From NCBI GenBank assembly GCA_965250195.1, contig OZ252295.1, forward strand, positions 2,542,001-2,606,000: a stretch of DNA of 64,000 bases, given 5' to 3'. This document shows positions 36,200 to 43,845 of the stretch, one piece after another. Source of the DNA: CAUZIR01 sp965250195. GTDB taxonomy: Bacteria; Chloroflexota; Dehalococcoidia; Lucifugimonadales; UBA2962. Numbering within the stretch: position 1 is the stretch's first letter; every line of letters begins with the position of its first letter. The notes under the pieces are model-generated. The model did not search any database. It worked only from the letters and a program-made list of their open reading frames with translations, and was not told the origin of the DNA. The position numbers and the translations under genes were made by a program.

Positions 36200-37762
36200 A
36201 TGGTCGTCCGCCGACACCGGGATCGGAAGCTGGACGAGCTCCAGGACCTGCGCAAGAAGGGTCAAGAAGGTGGAGGCCCCGAGCGGATAGATGCCCAGCA
36301 TAAGCGGGGCAAGCTCACCGCCAGGGAGCGTATCGACCTCTTCCTCGACCCCGACACCTTCCAGGAGCTCGATTCTTTTGTAACGCACAGGTCGACCGAC
36401 TTCGGCCTGGCAGACAAGCGCTACCTCGGCGATGCCGTGGTGACGGGCTACGGCAAGGTCGATGGGCGGTTGGTCTTTCTCTACTCTCAGGACTTCACCG
36501 TACTTGGTGGCTCGCTGTCTGAAGTCGTCGCCGAGAAGATCTGCAAGGTGATGGACCTGGCGCTCAACAGCGGTGCCCCGGTGGTCGGCCTCATTGACTC
36601 GGGAGGCGCACGAATACAAGAGGGCGTGGGCAGCCTGGCTGGCTATGGCGAGATTTTCCTGCGCAATACCAGGGCGTCGGGCGTGATCCCCCAGATTTCG
36701 GTAATTCTCGGCCCCGCCGCGGGCGGCGCGACGTACTCCCCTGCCCTGACGGATTTCATCTTTATGGTCTCCGGCGTAGGACAGATGTATATCACCGGGC
36801 CGGACGTGATTAAGGCGGTGACCGGCGAGGACGTGACGCACGAGGACCTTGGTGGCGCGATAGCCCACTCGTCCAAGAGCGGGGTCGCTCACTTTGCGAT
36901 TGATACAGAGCAAGAGTGCCTGGAGCAGGTACGGAGGCTTATCGGCTTTTTGCCGCTCAATAACACCGAGGAGCCACCCACGGGCACCCCGGACGACGAG
37001 CCGGAAGACGTGGACCCGGAGATGGAGCGGATCATCCCGGAGGACCCGAACCTCCCTTATAACGTGCTGGAGGTGATCGGCCGGGTGGTCGATCACGGGG
37101 ACTTCATGGAGGTCCAGCACCTGTGGGCCCGCAATATCGTGGTCGGCTTCGCCAGGCTGGATGGGCGGTCGGTCGGCATCGTCGCCCAGCAGCCGGAGAA
37201 CCTTGCGGGGGTGCTGGACATCAACGCGTCTTCTAAGGCGGCGAGGTTCATTCGCTTCTGTGACGCCTTTAACATTCCGGTGGTTACGTTCATTGACGTG
37301 CCCGGCTTTATGCCCGGCACGGCCCAGGAGCACGGCGGCATAATCCGACACGGAGCGAAGCTGATCTACGCCTACGCCGAGGCAACGGTGCCGAAAGTGA
37401 GTGTGCTCTTGCGAAAAGCCTACGGCGGGGCGTACATCGTCATGAGCTCGAAGATGCTCAGGGGCGATGTCAATTACGCCTGGCCAACTGGTGAAATTGC
37501 CGTCATGGGAGCAGAAGGCGCGGTGAATCTGGTCTACCGGGCCGAGATTAAGGCGGCCGAGGACCCGGACGCGGTTCGCGCCCAGCGTATCGACGAATAT
37601 CGGGAGGCGCTGATGAACCCTTATGTGGCCGCCGGTCGTGGCCTGATCGACGACGTCATCGAACCGGGCGAGACGCGGACGAAGCTGATTCACGCACTGG
37701 ACATGCTCGCCAATAAGCGCGAGACGCTGCCGCCGAAGAAGCACGGCAGCATCCCCCTTTGA
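36200..37762 (+). CDS. Acyl-CoA (methylmalonyl/propionyl-CoA) carboxyltransferase subunit, 12S-like
   Basis: A 520-residue carboxyltransferase of the PccB/MmdA/12S family. Expected segments are present: GGGPERIDAQHKRGKLTARER, FTVLGGSLSEVVAEKICKVMDLA, LIDSGGARIQEGVGSL, GPAAGGATYSPAL and PGFMPGTAQEHGG, with YGGAYIVMSSK near the end. It could move carboxyl groups between biotin and propionyl-CoA. No biotin carboxylase is nearby. A 5S-like subunit with a biotin domain follows, so it fits a transcarboxylase, or part of an acyl-CoA carboxylase with a separate biotin carboxylase. Confidence 0.92.
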   Translation: MVVRRHRDRKLDELQDLRKKGQEGGGPERIDAQHKRGKLTARERIDLFLDPDTFQELDSFVTHRSTDFGLADKRYLGDAVVTGYGKVDGRLVFLYSQDFTVLGGSLSEVVAEKICKVMDLALNSGAPVVGLIDSGGARIQEGVGSLAGYGEIFLRNTRASGVIPQISVILGPAAGGATYSPALTDFIFMVSGVGQMYITGPDVIKAVTGEDVTHEDLGGAIAHSSKSGVAHFAIDTEQECLEQVRRLIGFLPLNNTEEPPTGTPDDEPEDVDPEMERIIPEDPNLPYNVLEVIGRVVDHGDFMEVQHLWARNIVVGFARLDGRSVGIVAQQPENLAGVLDINASSKAARFIRFCDAFNIPVVTFIDVPGFMPGTAQEHGGIIRHGAKLIYAYAEATVPKVSVLLRKAYGGAYIVMSSKMLRGDVNYAWPTGEIAVMGAEGAVNLVYRAEIKAAEDPDAVRAQRIDEYREALMNPYVAAGRGLIDDVIEPGETRTKLIHALDMLANKRETLPPKKHGSIPL

Positions 37763-38016
37763 GCTCGAACGACGCGGCGCACGCGGCACGCCGGCGCGCC
37801 GCCATCATGGCTGCCGTCGCTCTCTACCTCCAGGAGACCGCGCCCGACAACGAGCGGGATGCAGGCCCCAAAGAGCCGGTGATGGCCGCTCGGCCGATGG
37901 CGGAGCCTCCGACGGGGCCGACCGCGTCCCTGAACGCCTGGAAGACGGCGGGGTGGGGCCGTATGCGGGGCAGGGTGAGTCGCAAGATGGACCGGAGCGC
38001 ATGGAAGGGCCGGTAA
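37759..38016 (+). CDS. Small protein between the carboxyltransferase genes
   Basis: An 85-residue ORF starting TTG, overlapping the carboxyltransferase stop as TTGA and running 16 bases into the next gene. It has a short helical stretch RRAAIMAAVALYLQE, a proline-rich linker and a basic C-terminus (NAWKTAGWGRMRGRV). This resembles the small epsilon/gamma-type accessory subunits of acyl-CoA carboxylases or decarboxylases, which end in a similar Trp/Arg-rich stretch. There is no full membrane helix. Function is inferred from position. Confidence 0.55.
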   Translation: MSSNDAAHAARRRAAIMAAVALYLQETAPDNERDAGPKEPVMAARPMAEPPTGPTASLNAWKTAGWGRMRGRVSRKMDRSAWKGR

Positions 38017-39815
38017 AGATAACCGACACGACGTTCCGGGACGCGCACCAGAGCCTGCTGGCAACCCGGCTGCGCACCGACGACCTCGCGCCCCTGGCAA
38101 GGGACATGGACGCGATCGGCTTCCACTCGATGGAGGTCTGGGGCGGCGCGACGTTCGATGTGGCGACTCGCTTCCTGGGCGAGGACCCGTTCGAACGGCT
38201 GCGGACCTTCAAGGAACTCATCCCCAACACGCCGCTGCAGATGCTGCTGCGCGGCCAGTCGCTGGTGGGCTATCGCAGCTACGCGGACGATGTGGTGAAT
38301 GCGTTCGTAGAGCGGGCTGCCGAGAACGGCATCGACATTTTCCGGGTCTTCGATGCTCTCAACGACGAGTGGAACCTGACCGCCGCCGCCGCTGCCGTGA
38401 TCCGCACGGGCAAGCATTTGCAGATGACGATCTGCTACTCGGTGACCGAGGCGCGGATGGGCGGGCGGATCTACAACCTGGACTACTTTGTTGACAAGGC
38501 CAGGCGGTTTGAAGCACTGGGCGCCCACAGCATCGCCCTAAAGGACATGGCCGGGCTGTTGGCCCCTTACGATGCGTTTGAGCTGGTAGGCGCACTCAAG
38601 TCGGAGCTTACCGTCCCGGTGCAACTCCACACCCACTACACCTCCGGCATGGCGTCGATGACGGTGCTGAAGGCGATAGAGGCTGGTGTGGATGTCGTGG
38701 ATACGGCGCTGTCGCCGCTGGCGCTGCGTACGTCGCAGCCGGCCATCGAGCCGTTGGCGGTGACGCTGCGGGACTCGGAGCACGACCCGAAGCTCGATCT
38801 CGATAAGCTGCTGGAACTCGGCGACCGCCTGGAATCAGTGCTACCCAGATACGCCGACCTGATGAAGACGCCTCGGGCGGCGGTGATCGACGCAAGAGTT
38901 CTCAGTCACCAGATTCCCGGCGGCATGACGTCCAACCTCATTTCCCAGCTACGGGAGGCTGACGCCCTCGACAGGCTTGACGAGGTGCTGGCGGAGATTA
39001 CTCGTACCAGGGCGGAGTTCGGCTATCCGCCCTTGGTGACGCCGATGAGTCAGATGGTCGGCTCGCAGGCGGTGAGCAATGTGCTGTTCGGACGCTACAA
39101 AATGGTGTCCCAGACGGTGAGCGACTACGCCCTGGGCCTGTACGGTCGCTCGCCCAGCGACCTGGACGCAGACATAAAGGCGCAAATACTCGCAGAACGC
39201 GGCGACGGAGCCGAGACGCCGACCGGCCGGCCCGCCGACGACATCGCACCGGAGCTGGACGACGCGAGGTCGGCCGTGGCTGACATAACGGACGACATCG
39301 ACGATGTGCTCATCTACGCGCTCTACCCGACTACTGGGCTGCGCTTTTTGCGTATCAAGCATGGTCTTGATGACATCCCAGACGATATGAAGCCGTTAGA
39401 TGACGGTCCCGAAACCAGTGCGGTGGCAACGCCGTCAGAGGCAACGGGAGTACAAGGGCCCGCGAAGAGTCCCGATGCTCGCGCCTTCGATGTTTATGTG
39501 GACGGCGAGATGTTCGTCGTGGAGGTGGACCCGAGGGGCGACCCCGGCTCGCCAATGCGAGCCAGCACCGGAACCGGGCCCGGCGTACAGGCTGACGAAG
39601 CCGTCCTGGTCGCACCGATGCCGGGGCTGGTGCTGAGGCACCTGGTGACCGAAGGGCAAACAGTGGATGAAGGCGAGCAGGTGCTGGTGATGGAGGCGAT
39701 GAAGATGGAGAATTCGCTACCGTCGCCGATCGCCGGTACGATCAGGTCGTTCCCCGTCGCCGAGGGGACGAGGGTGGAGAAGGGCGCGACGCTCGCTATT
39801 GTTACGCCCGAGTAA
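38001..39815 (+). CDS. 5S-like carboxyltransferase fused to biotin carrier domain
   Basis: A 604-residue protein in the pyruvate carboxylase B / oxaloacetate decarboxylase alpha / transcarboxylase 5S family. DTTFRDAHQSLLATRL opens the TIM barrel; the carboxylated Lys is in IALKDMAGLL and the metal His pair in LHTHYTSGM. After a variable linker comes a biotinyl domain with VLVMEAMKMENS, biotin attached at Lys568. ATG at 38001 has CGGAG just before it; an upstream ORF start lacks similarity. With the 12S-like gene it could form a complete transcarboxylase. Confidence 0.88.
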   Translation: MEGPVKITDTTFRDAHQSLLATRLRTDDLAPLARDMDAIGFHSMEVWGGATFDVATRFLGEDPFERLRTFKELIPNTPLQMLLRGQSLVGYRSYADDVVNAFVERAAENGIDIFRVFDALNDEWNLTAAAAAVIRTGKHLQMTICYSVTEARMGGRIYNLDYFVDKARRFEALGAHSIALKDMAGLLAPYDAFELVGALKSELTVPVQLHTHYTSGMASMTVLKAIEAGVDVVDTALSPLALRTSQPAIEPLAVTLRDSEHDPKLDLDKLLELGDRLESVLPRYADLMKTPRAAVIDARVLSHQIPGGMTSNLISQLREADALDRLDEVLAEITRTRAEFGYPPLVTPMSQMVGSQAVSNVLFGRYKMVSQTVSDYALGLYGRSPSDLDADIKAQILAERGDGAETPTGRPADDIAPELDDARSAVADITDDIDDVLIYALYPTTGLRFLRIKHGLDDIPDDMKPLDDGPETSAVATPSEATGVQGPAKSPDARAFDVYVDGEMFVVEVDPRGDPGSPMRASTGTGPGVQADEAVLVAPMPGLVLRHLVTEGQTVDEGEQVLVMEAMKMENSLPSPIAGTIRSFPVAEGTRVEKGATLAIVTPE

Positions 39816-39847
39816 GCAACCGCAAATAAATTTGGGAGCGCCGAACA

Positions 39848-41059
39848 TTGGCTGACGAAAAAGCGATAGGGGCCGCAAAGGCCCACTTTGGAACTATTCT
39901 CGAAGAGCAGCTCGCTCGCATCGAGCGCATGAAGCACGAAGACGACTGGATCGACTACTCGAAGGTGTCGCCGATTGTGGTCGGCATGCTGGGAGGAGAC
40001 GGCATCGGCCCGACGATCAGCGATGAGACGCGGCGGGTGCTGGAGTACCTGCTGCGCGACGCCATCGCCGACGGCAAGGTGGATTTCCGTAATATCGACG
40101 GCCTCACTATCGAGAACAGGGCCGAAAAGATGAAGGCCATCCCCGATGACGTGCTGGCCGAGATCAAGAAGTGCCACGTCACGCTCAAGGGACCGACGCA
40201 CACCCCTGAGAAGGGCGGCGGGTGGCCCAATATCGAGTCGGCAAACGTCTCGATGCGTAAAGAGCTGGACCTGTTCGCCAACGTGCGGCCAGTGCGCATT
40301 CCCCGGCTGGGCATCGACTGGATGTTTTTTCGAGAGAACACAGAGGACCTGTACGCGGTCGGCAGCCAGGGCATCAACGTGACCGACGACCTCGCGATTG
40401 ACTTCCGAGTCATAACGTCTCAGGGGTCCGAAAGAATAATTGAAGCCGCATTTGCTCACGCCAAGCGTGCGGGCAAGACGAACGTGACGATTGTCACCAA
40501 GGCCAACGTGGTCAAGACGACGGACGGCAAGTTCCTGGACATCGCCGCCAAGGTGGCCAAACGCTACCCCGGTATCGACTGGGAGGGCTGGTATATCGAC
40601 ATCATGACGGCGAAGCTGATCGACGAGAAGCGCCGCACGAGCTTCCAGGTTCTCGCATTGCCAAACCTGTACGGGGACATCCTCACCGACGAGGCGGCCG
40701 AAATTCAGGGCGGCGTCGGCACGGCGGGGTCCGCGAATTTTGGTAAACGTTACTCGATGTTTGAAGCCATTCACGGCAGCGCGCCGCGCATGGTCTCCGA
40801 GGGCCGGGCGCAGTACGCCGACCCCAGCTCGCTGCTGCGGGCCGGGGCGATGCTACTGGAGCACATCGGTTACTCCGATCTCGGGGGGCGACTGCACAAG
40901 GCCCTGGACATATGCGGCCAGTACGAGCGCAAGATCGTCATGACCGGCCGCGACACGGGCGCGACGAGCGCCGAACTGGGCGAGTACGTGATGGCAACGG
41001 TCGAGGATCCGGACGTCGAGTCTAAATGGCAAGCCTACGTCGACGCGGAGGGAGCATGA
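39848..41059 (+). CDS. icd: Isocitrate dehydrogenase-type enzyme
   Basis: A 403-residue enzyme of the isocitrate/isopropylmalate dehydrogenase family. MLGGDGIGPTISDE begins the nucleotide domain, MFFRENTEDLYAVGS is the substrate signature, and GDILTDEAAEIQGGVGTAGSANFG plus FEAIHGSAPRM close the coenzyme site. The length and the neighbouring malate dehydrogenase favour isocitrate over isopropylmalate. NAD or NADP use cannot be fixed by eye. The start is TTG; the stop overlaps mdh as ATGA. Confidence 0.88.
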   Translation: MADEKAIGAAKAHFGTILEEQLARIERMKHEDDWIDYSKVSPIVVGMLGGDGIGPTISDETRRVLEYLLRDAIADGKVDFRNIDGLTIENRAEKMKAIPDDVLAEIKKCHVTLKGPTHTPEKGGGWPNIESANVSMRKELDLFANVRPVRIPRLGIDWMFFRENTEDLYAVGSQGINVTDDLAIDFRVITSQGSERIIEAAFAHAKRAGKTNVTIVTKANVVKTTDGKFLDIAAKVAKRYPGIDWEGWYIDIMTAKLIDEKRRTSFQVLALPNLYGDILTDEAAEIQGGVGTAGSANFGKRYSMFEAIHGSAPRMVSEGRAQYADPSSLLRAGAMLLEHIGYSDLGGRLHKALDICGQYERKIVMTGRDTGATSAELGEYVMATVEDPDVESKWQAYVDAEGA

Positions 41060-41991
41060 GGGCGAAGGTAACGGTGGTCGGCGCCGGTAACGTCGGCGCG
41101 ACCGCCGCACAGCGCATATTCGACGCCGGGTACGCCGATGTAGTCCTGGTGGACATCGTCGAAGGGCTGCCACAGGGCAAGGCGCTGGACATTCTCGAGT
41201 CGGGGCCGGTGGTCGGTTCCGATGCCAGCATCATCGGCACCAACGGCTACGCTGAGACGGCCGACTCGGACATCGTCGTCGTCACGTCGGGCATCGCCCG
41301 CAAGCCGGGGATGAGCCGGGACGACCTGCTGCTGACGAACATGAAGATCGTTTCCTCTGTCATCTCTGAGGTGGCGCAGCACTCGCCCAACGCCGTGCTG
41401 ATAGTGGTGACGAATCCGCTCGATGCCATGGCGCAGCAGGCGCTCAAGGTCAGCGGCTTCCCGGCCGAAAGGGTCGTGGGCATGGCGGGAATTCTGGACA
41501 CGGCCCGGTTCCGGGCGTTCCTGGCCGAGGAGCTTAATGTCTCTGTGAATGTAGTGCAGGCGTACGTGCTGGGCGGCCACGGCGACACGATGGTTCCGAC
41601 GGTCGGGCCCACGACAGTGGGCGGCGTGCCGGTTGCCAGGTTGATTCCGGAGCCGAGGCTGAGCGAGATCGTGCAGCGGGCGCGGGACGGGGGCGCGGAG
41701 ATCGTGGGGCTGCTAAAGACGGGCAGCGCGTACTATGCGCCGTCGGCCTCGATTGTGCAGATGGTGGAGTCGATAGTGTTCGACCGCAAGCAGATTCTCC
41801 CCTGCACTGCCCTGCTGACGGGCCAGTACGACATCGACGGCCTGTACGTCGGGGTGCCGGTGAAGCTGGGCGCCGCCGGGGTGGAAGAGATCATCGAGTT
41901 CGATCTCGCGGCAGACGAGCTTGCGGCGCTACGCAAGTCTGCAGACGCCGTCCGCGAACTGGTCGCCGTTATGGAGGGCGAGTCGGGCTAG
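41056..41991 (+). CDS. mdh: Malate dehydrogenase, LDH-like type
   Basis: A 311-residue NAD-dependent dehydrogenase: VTVVGAGNVGATAAQRI, DIVEGLPQGKALDI, VVVTSGIARKPGMSRDDLL, VVTNPLDAMAQQAL and the catalytic GGHGDTMVP. Start ATG at 41056 overlaps the icd stop; the ORF extends upstream without similarity. The stop TAG is the exact centre of a 28-base palindrome that forms the terminator. It serves the TCA cycle and could also convert oxaloacetate from the transcarboxylase. Confidence 0.95.
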   Translation: MRAKVTVVGAGNVGATAAQRIFDAGYADVVLVDIVEGLPQGKALDILESGPVVGSDASIIGTNGYAETADSDIVVVTSGIARKPGMSRDDLLLTNMKIVSSVISEVAQHSPNAVLIVVTNPLDAMAQQALKVSGFPAERVVGMAGILDTARFRAFLAEELNVSVNVVQAYVLGGHGDTMVPTVGPTTVGGVPVARLIPEPRLSEIVQRARDGGAEIVGLLKTGSAYYAPSASIVQMVESIVFDRKQILPCTALLTGQYDIDGLYVGVPVKLGAAGVEEIIEFDLAADELAALRKSADAVRELVAVMEGESG

Positions 41992-42008
41992 CCCGACTCG
42001 CCCTTTTC
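41976..42008 (+). terminator. Terminator palindrome centred on the mdh stop codon
   Basis: A perfect 14-bp arm palindrome (41976-41989 with 41990-42003), starting GGGCGAGTCGGGCT, followed by TTTTCT. The mdh stop TAG (41989-41991) lies at its centre. It lacks a T-run toward the minus strand, so it mainly ends mdh transcription. Confidence 0.85.
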
Positions 42009-42895
42009 TACTGCGTTAGCGCCATAGCCGAGAGGACTTTGTCGGTCTCGATGATGTGCTTGTTGAGCCGCAGCACTTCGGGCTCGATGCCCAACGCCAA
42101 TCCCAGTAGCTGGGGCAGGTGCAGGATGGGCAGGTCGATGGGCCGACCGACCTGCCTGGACGCGGTGGGCTGATACCCGTCGAGGTTGAGGTGGCATAAC
42201 GGGCACGGGGTGACCATGGCGACGGCCCCCTCTCGCTTGGCGGCCAACGTGTGGTTGGAGACCATCTTCATGGAGTTGGTCTGGTTGATGGTGAGGATCG
42301 GAAACCCACAGCAAGCGGTCTTACCTGGGAAGTCTGCGACTTCCGCCCCGACGATCTCGATGACCATCTCCAGCGAATTCTTGCGGCTGGGGTTGTCTTC
42401 AAAGGCCAGCGCGTCTTCGGGGCGCACGAGGTAGCAGCCGTAGAACGGCGCGATCTTCAGGCCGGTCAGGGGTTTTACGATCTGGGACTGCAGCTTTTCC
42501 ATGCCGTAGTCTTCCAGGAGAATCCACAGCAGATGACGGGGGCCGGGGTTACCGGTGTACTCAAGGCCCTCTTCGGCGAGGTCTTCGTTTACGGAGGTCC
42601 GGTACTCGGGCTCGGCGAGGCGCTGTTCTGCCTGGCTCATGACGCCCTGACAGGTGCTGCAGATGGTCATGATGGGCAGCTCTGCCCGCTCGGCCAGGGC
42701 GAAGTTGCGCGCATTCAGGGTGTCACCAAGGCGCAAGTTCTTCTCTTGCAAGACACCCGATCCGGTACAAGAAGCGGCCTCCATTGCGCCGGTCTCAAGC
42801 TCGATGCCGAGCTTTTCGCATACGGCGATGGTGGAGGTGTAAAGCTCCGGGGTCGCCCCTCGCGCCACGCAACCGGGGTAGAAGGCGTATTTCAC
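42008..42895 (-). CDS. HdrB-like third subunit of succinate dehydrogenase (SdhE-type)
   Basis: A 295-residue protein with two CCG-type cysteine-rich domains: CSTCQG in the first and YGCYLVRPE, ACCGFPI, CPLCHLN in the second. The first domain has SCTG in place of the usual CCG. Such proteins bind non-cubane iron-sulfur clusters in heterodisulfide reductase HdrB and in the SdhE subunit of some archaeal and bacterial succinate dehydrogenases. It follows sdhB with a 4-base overlap. No transmembrane cytochrome b gene is present in the cluster. Confidence 0.82.
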   Translation of the reverse strand: MKYAFYPGCVARGATPELYTSTIAVCEKLGIELETGAMEAASCTGSGVLQEKNLRLGDTLNARNFALAERAELPIMTICSTCQGVMSQAEQRLAEPEYRTSVNEDLAEEGLEYTGNPGPRHLLWILLEDYGMEKLQSQIVKPLTGLKIAPFYGCYLVRPEDALAFEDNPSRKNSLEMVIEIVGAEVADFPGKTACCGFPILTINQTNSMKMVSNHTLAAKREGAVAMVTPCPLCHLNLDGYQPTASRQVGRPIDLPILHLPQLLGLALGIEPEVLRLNKHIIETDKVLSAMALTQ

Positions 42896-43845
42896 TTGCG
42901 GGCCTCGACTTTTTCGAAGATGCGGCCAACGGCGTCGGCGCCGGGGATTTTTTCGTAGGTTATGGGCGGCATTTTGCCCCGCATCATGGCCTTGAGGCCT
43001 ATGGGGGCGAGCTTGAGCATTTCGGGCACGTTGAACATGCCGAAGGTTTTCATGGTGAGCCAGAACTCGTTTAGCAGGCCGTTACTTTTTACGATGTCAT
43101 GAAAGGCAGTGGCATGGCTGGCGCCGGTGTTGTCGGTGAAACCGGCCTCCATCGCCAGGTCGCGCATGGCCATTATGCGGCCCATCGGGTCGACTCCCTT
43201 GGGGCACACCTCGACGCACTGCATGCAGCGGGTGCAGTCCCAGATGCCGCCGTAGTTGTTGAGGGCGTGCAATCGGTCGACGTCGGCGTCGTCCCTGGGG
43301 TCCGCCACGAAGCGATACGCCTTGGCCAGAGCCGCGGGGCCGAGGAAATTCTCGTCGATTTCCAGCACGGTGCAGTCTGACACGCAGGCGCCACACTGGA
43401 TGCAACCCATGACGCCCGCGAGGTGGAGCATGTCTTTTTCGGGGGCGAGATACTCGGCATCGGGCACCGGGCCGTTGGGCTTGAGCCAGGGGTCGATGGC
43501 CCTGATTTTGTCCCAGTGTTTGTCGAATTCTACGATCAGGTCTTTGATCAGACCCATGTTGCCCGCGGGTTCTACGATGATGGCTTCACCATCAACAGAC
43601 ACGTCTGTCATCTTGGTGTTGCAGGCCAGGACCGCGCGGCCGTTCACGCGGATGGCGCACGACCCGCAGATGGCGCTGCGGCAAGAGCAGCGAACGGCGA
43701 GGGTGCCGTCTACCTCTTCGCGGACCTTTATCAGGCCGTCGAGGACGGTCGCGGTCTCGTCCAGGTCGACGGTGAATTCTTGATAGTAGGATTCCGGCCT
43801 GTCGGCCTCGGGGTCGTAGCGGCGAACGTTAAGGGCGACGTCCAT
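42892..43845 (-). CDS. sdhB: Succinate dehydrogenase/fumarate reductase iron-sulfur subunit
   Basis: A 317-residue iron-sulfur protein with a [2Fe-2S] motif (CSCRSAICGSCAIRVNG, fourth ligand in LACNTK), a [4Fe-4S] motif (CIQCGACVSDC) and a third (CTRCMQCVEVCPKG). It is longer than the classical SdhB by a C-terminal extension of about 70 residues. ATG at 43845 shares a base with the sdhA stop; an upstream start at 43872 would overlap sdhA. Confidence 0.92.
   Translation of the reverse strand: MDVALNVRRYDPEADRPESYYQEFTVDLDETATVLDGLIKVREEVDGTLAVRCSCRSAICGSCAIRVNGRAVLACNTKMTDVSVDGEAIIVEPAGNMGLIKDLIVEFDKHWDKIRAIDPWLKPNGPVPDAEYLAPEKDMLHLAGVMGCIQCGACVSDCTVLEIDENFLGPAALAKAYRFVADPRDDADVDRLHALNNYGGIWDCTRCMQCVEVCPKGVDPMGRIMAMRDLAMEAGFTDNTGASHATAFHDIVKSNGLLNEFWLTMKTFGMFNVPEMLKLAPIGLKAMMRGKMPPITYEKIPGADAVGRIFEKVEARK

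Noticed and set aside
36032..37789. 585-codon ORF on the minus strand opposite the carboxyltransferase gene
   Set aside because: It lies fully antisense to a strongly supported gene and its translation is Arg/His/Val-rich shadow sequence without motifs; high GC gives long antisense frames.
39494..40774. 426-codon minus-strand ORF opposite icd
   Set aside because: Antisense shadow of the isocitrate dehydrogenase and biotin domain genes; no recognisable protein features.
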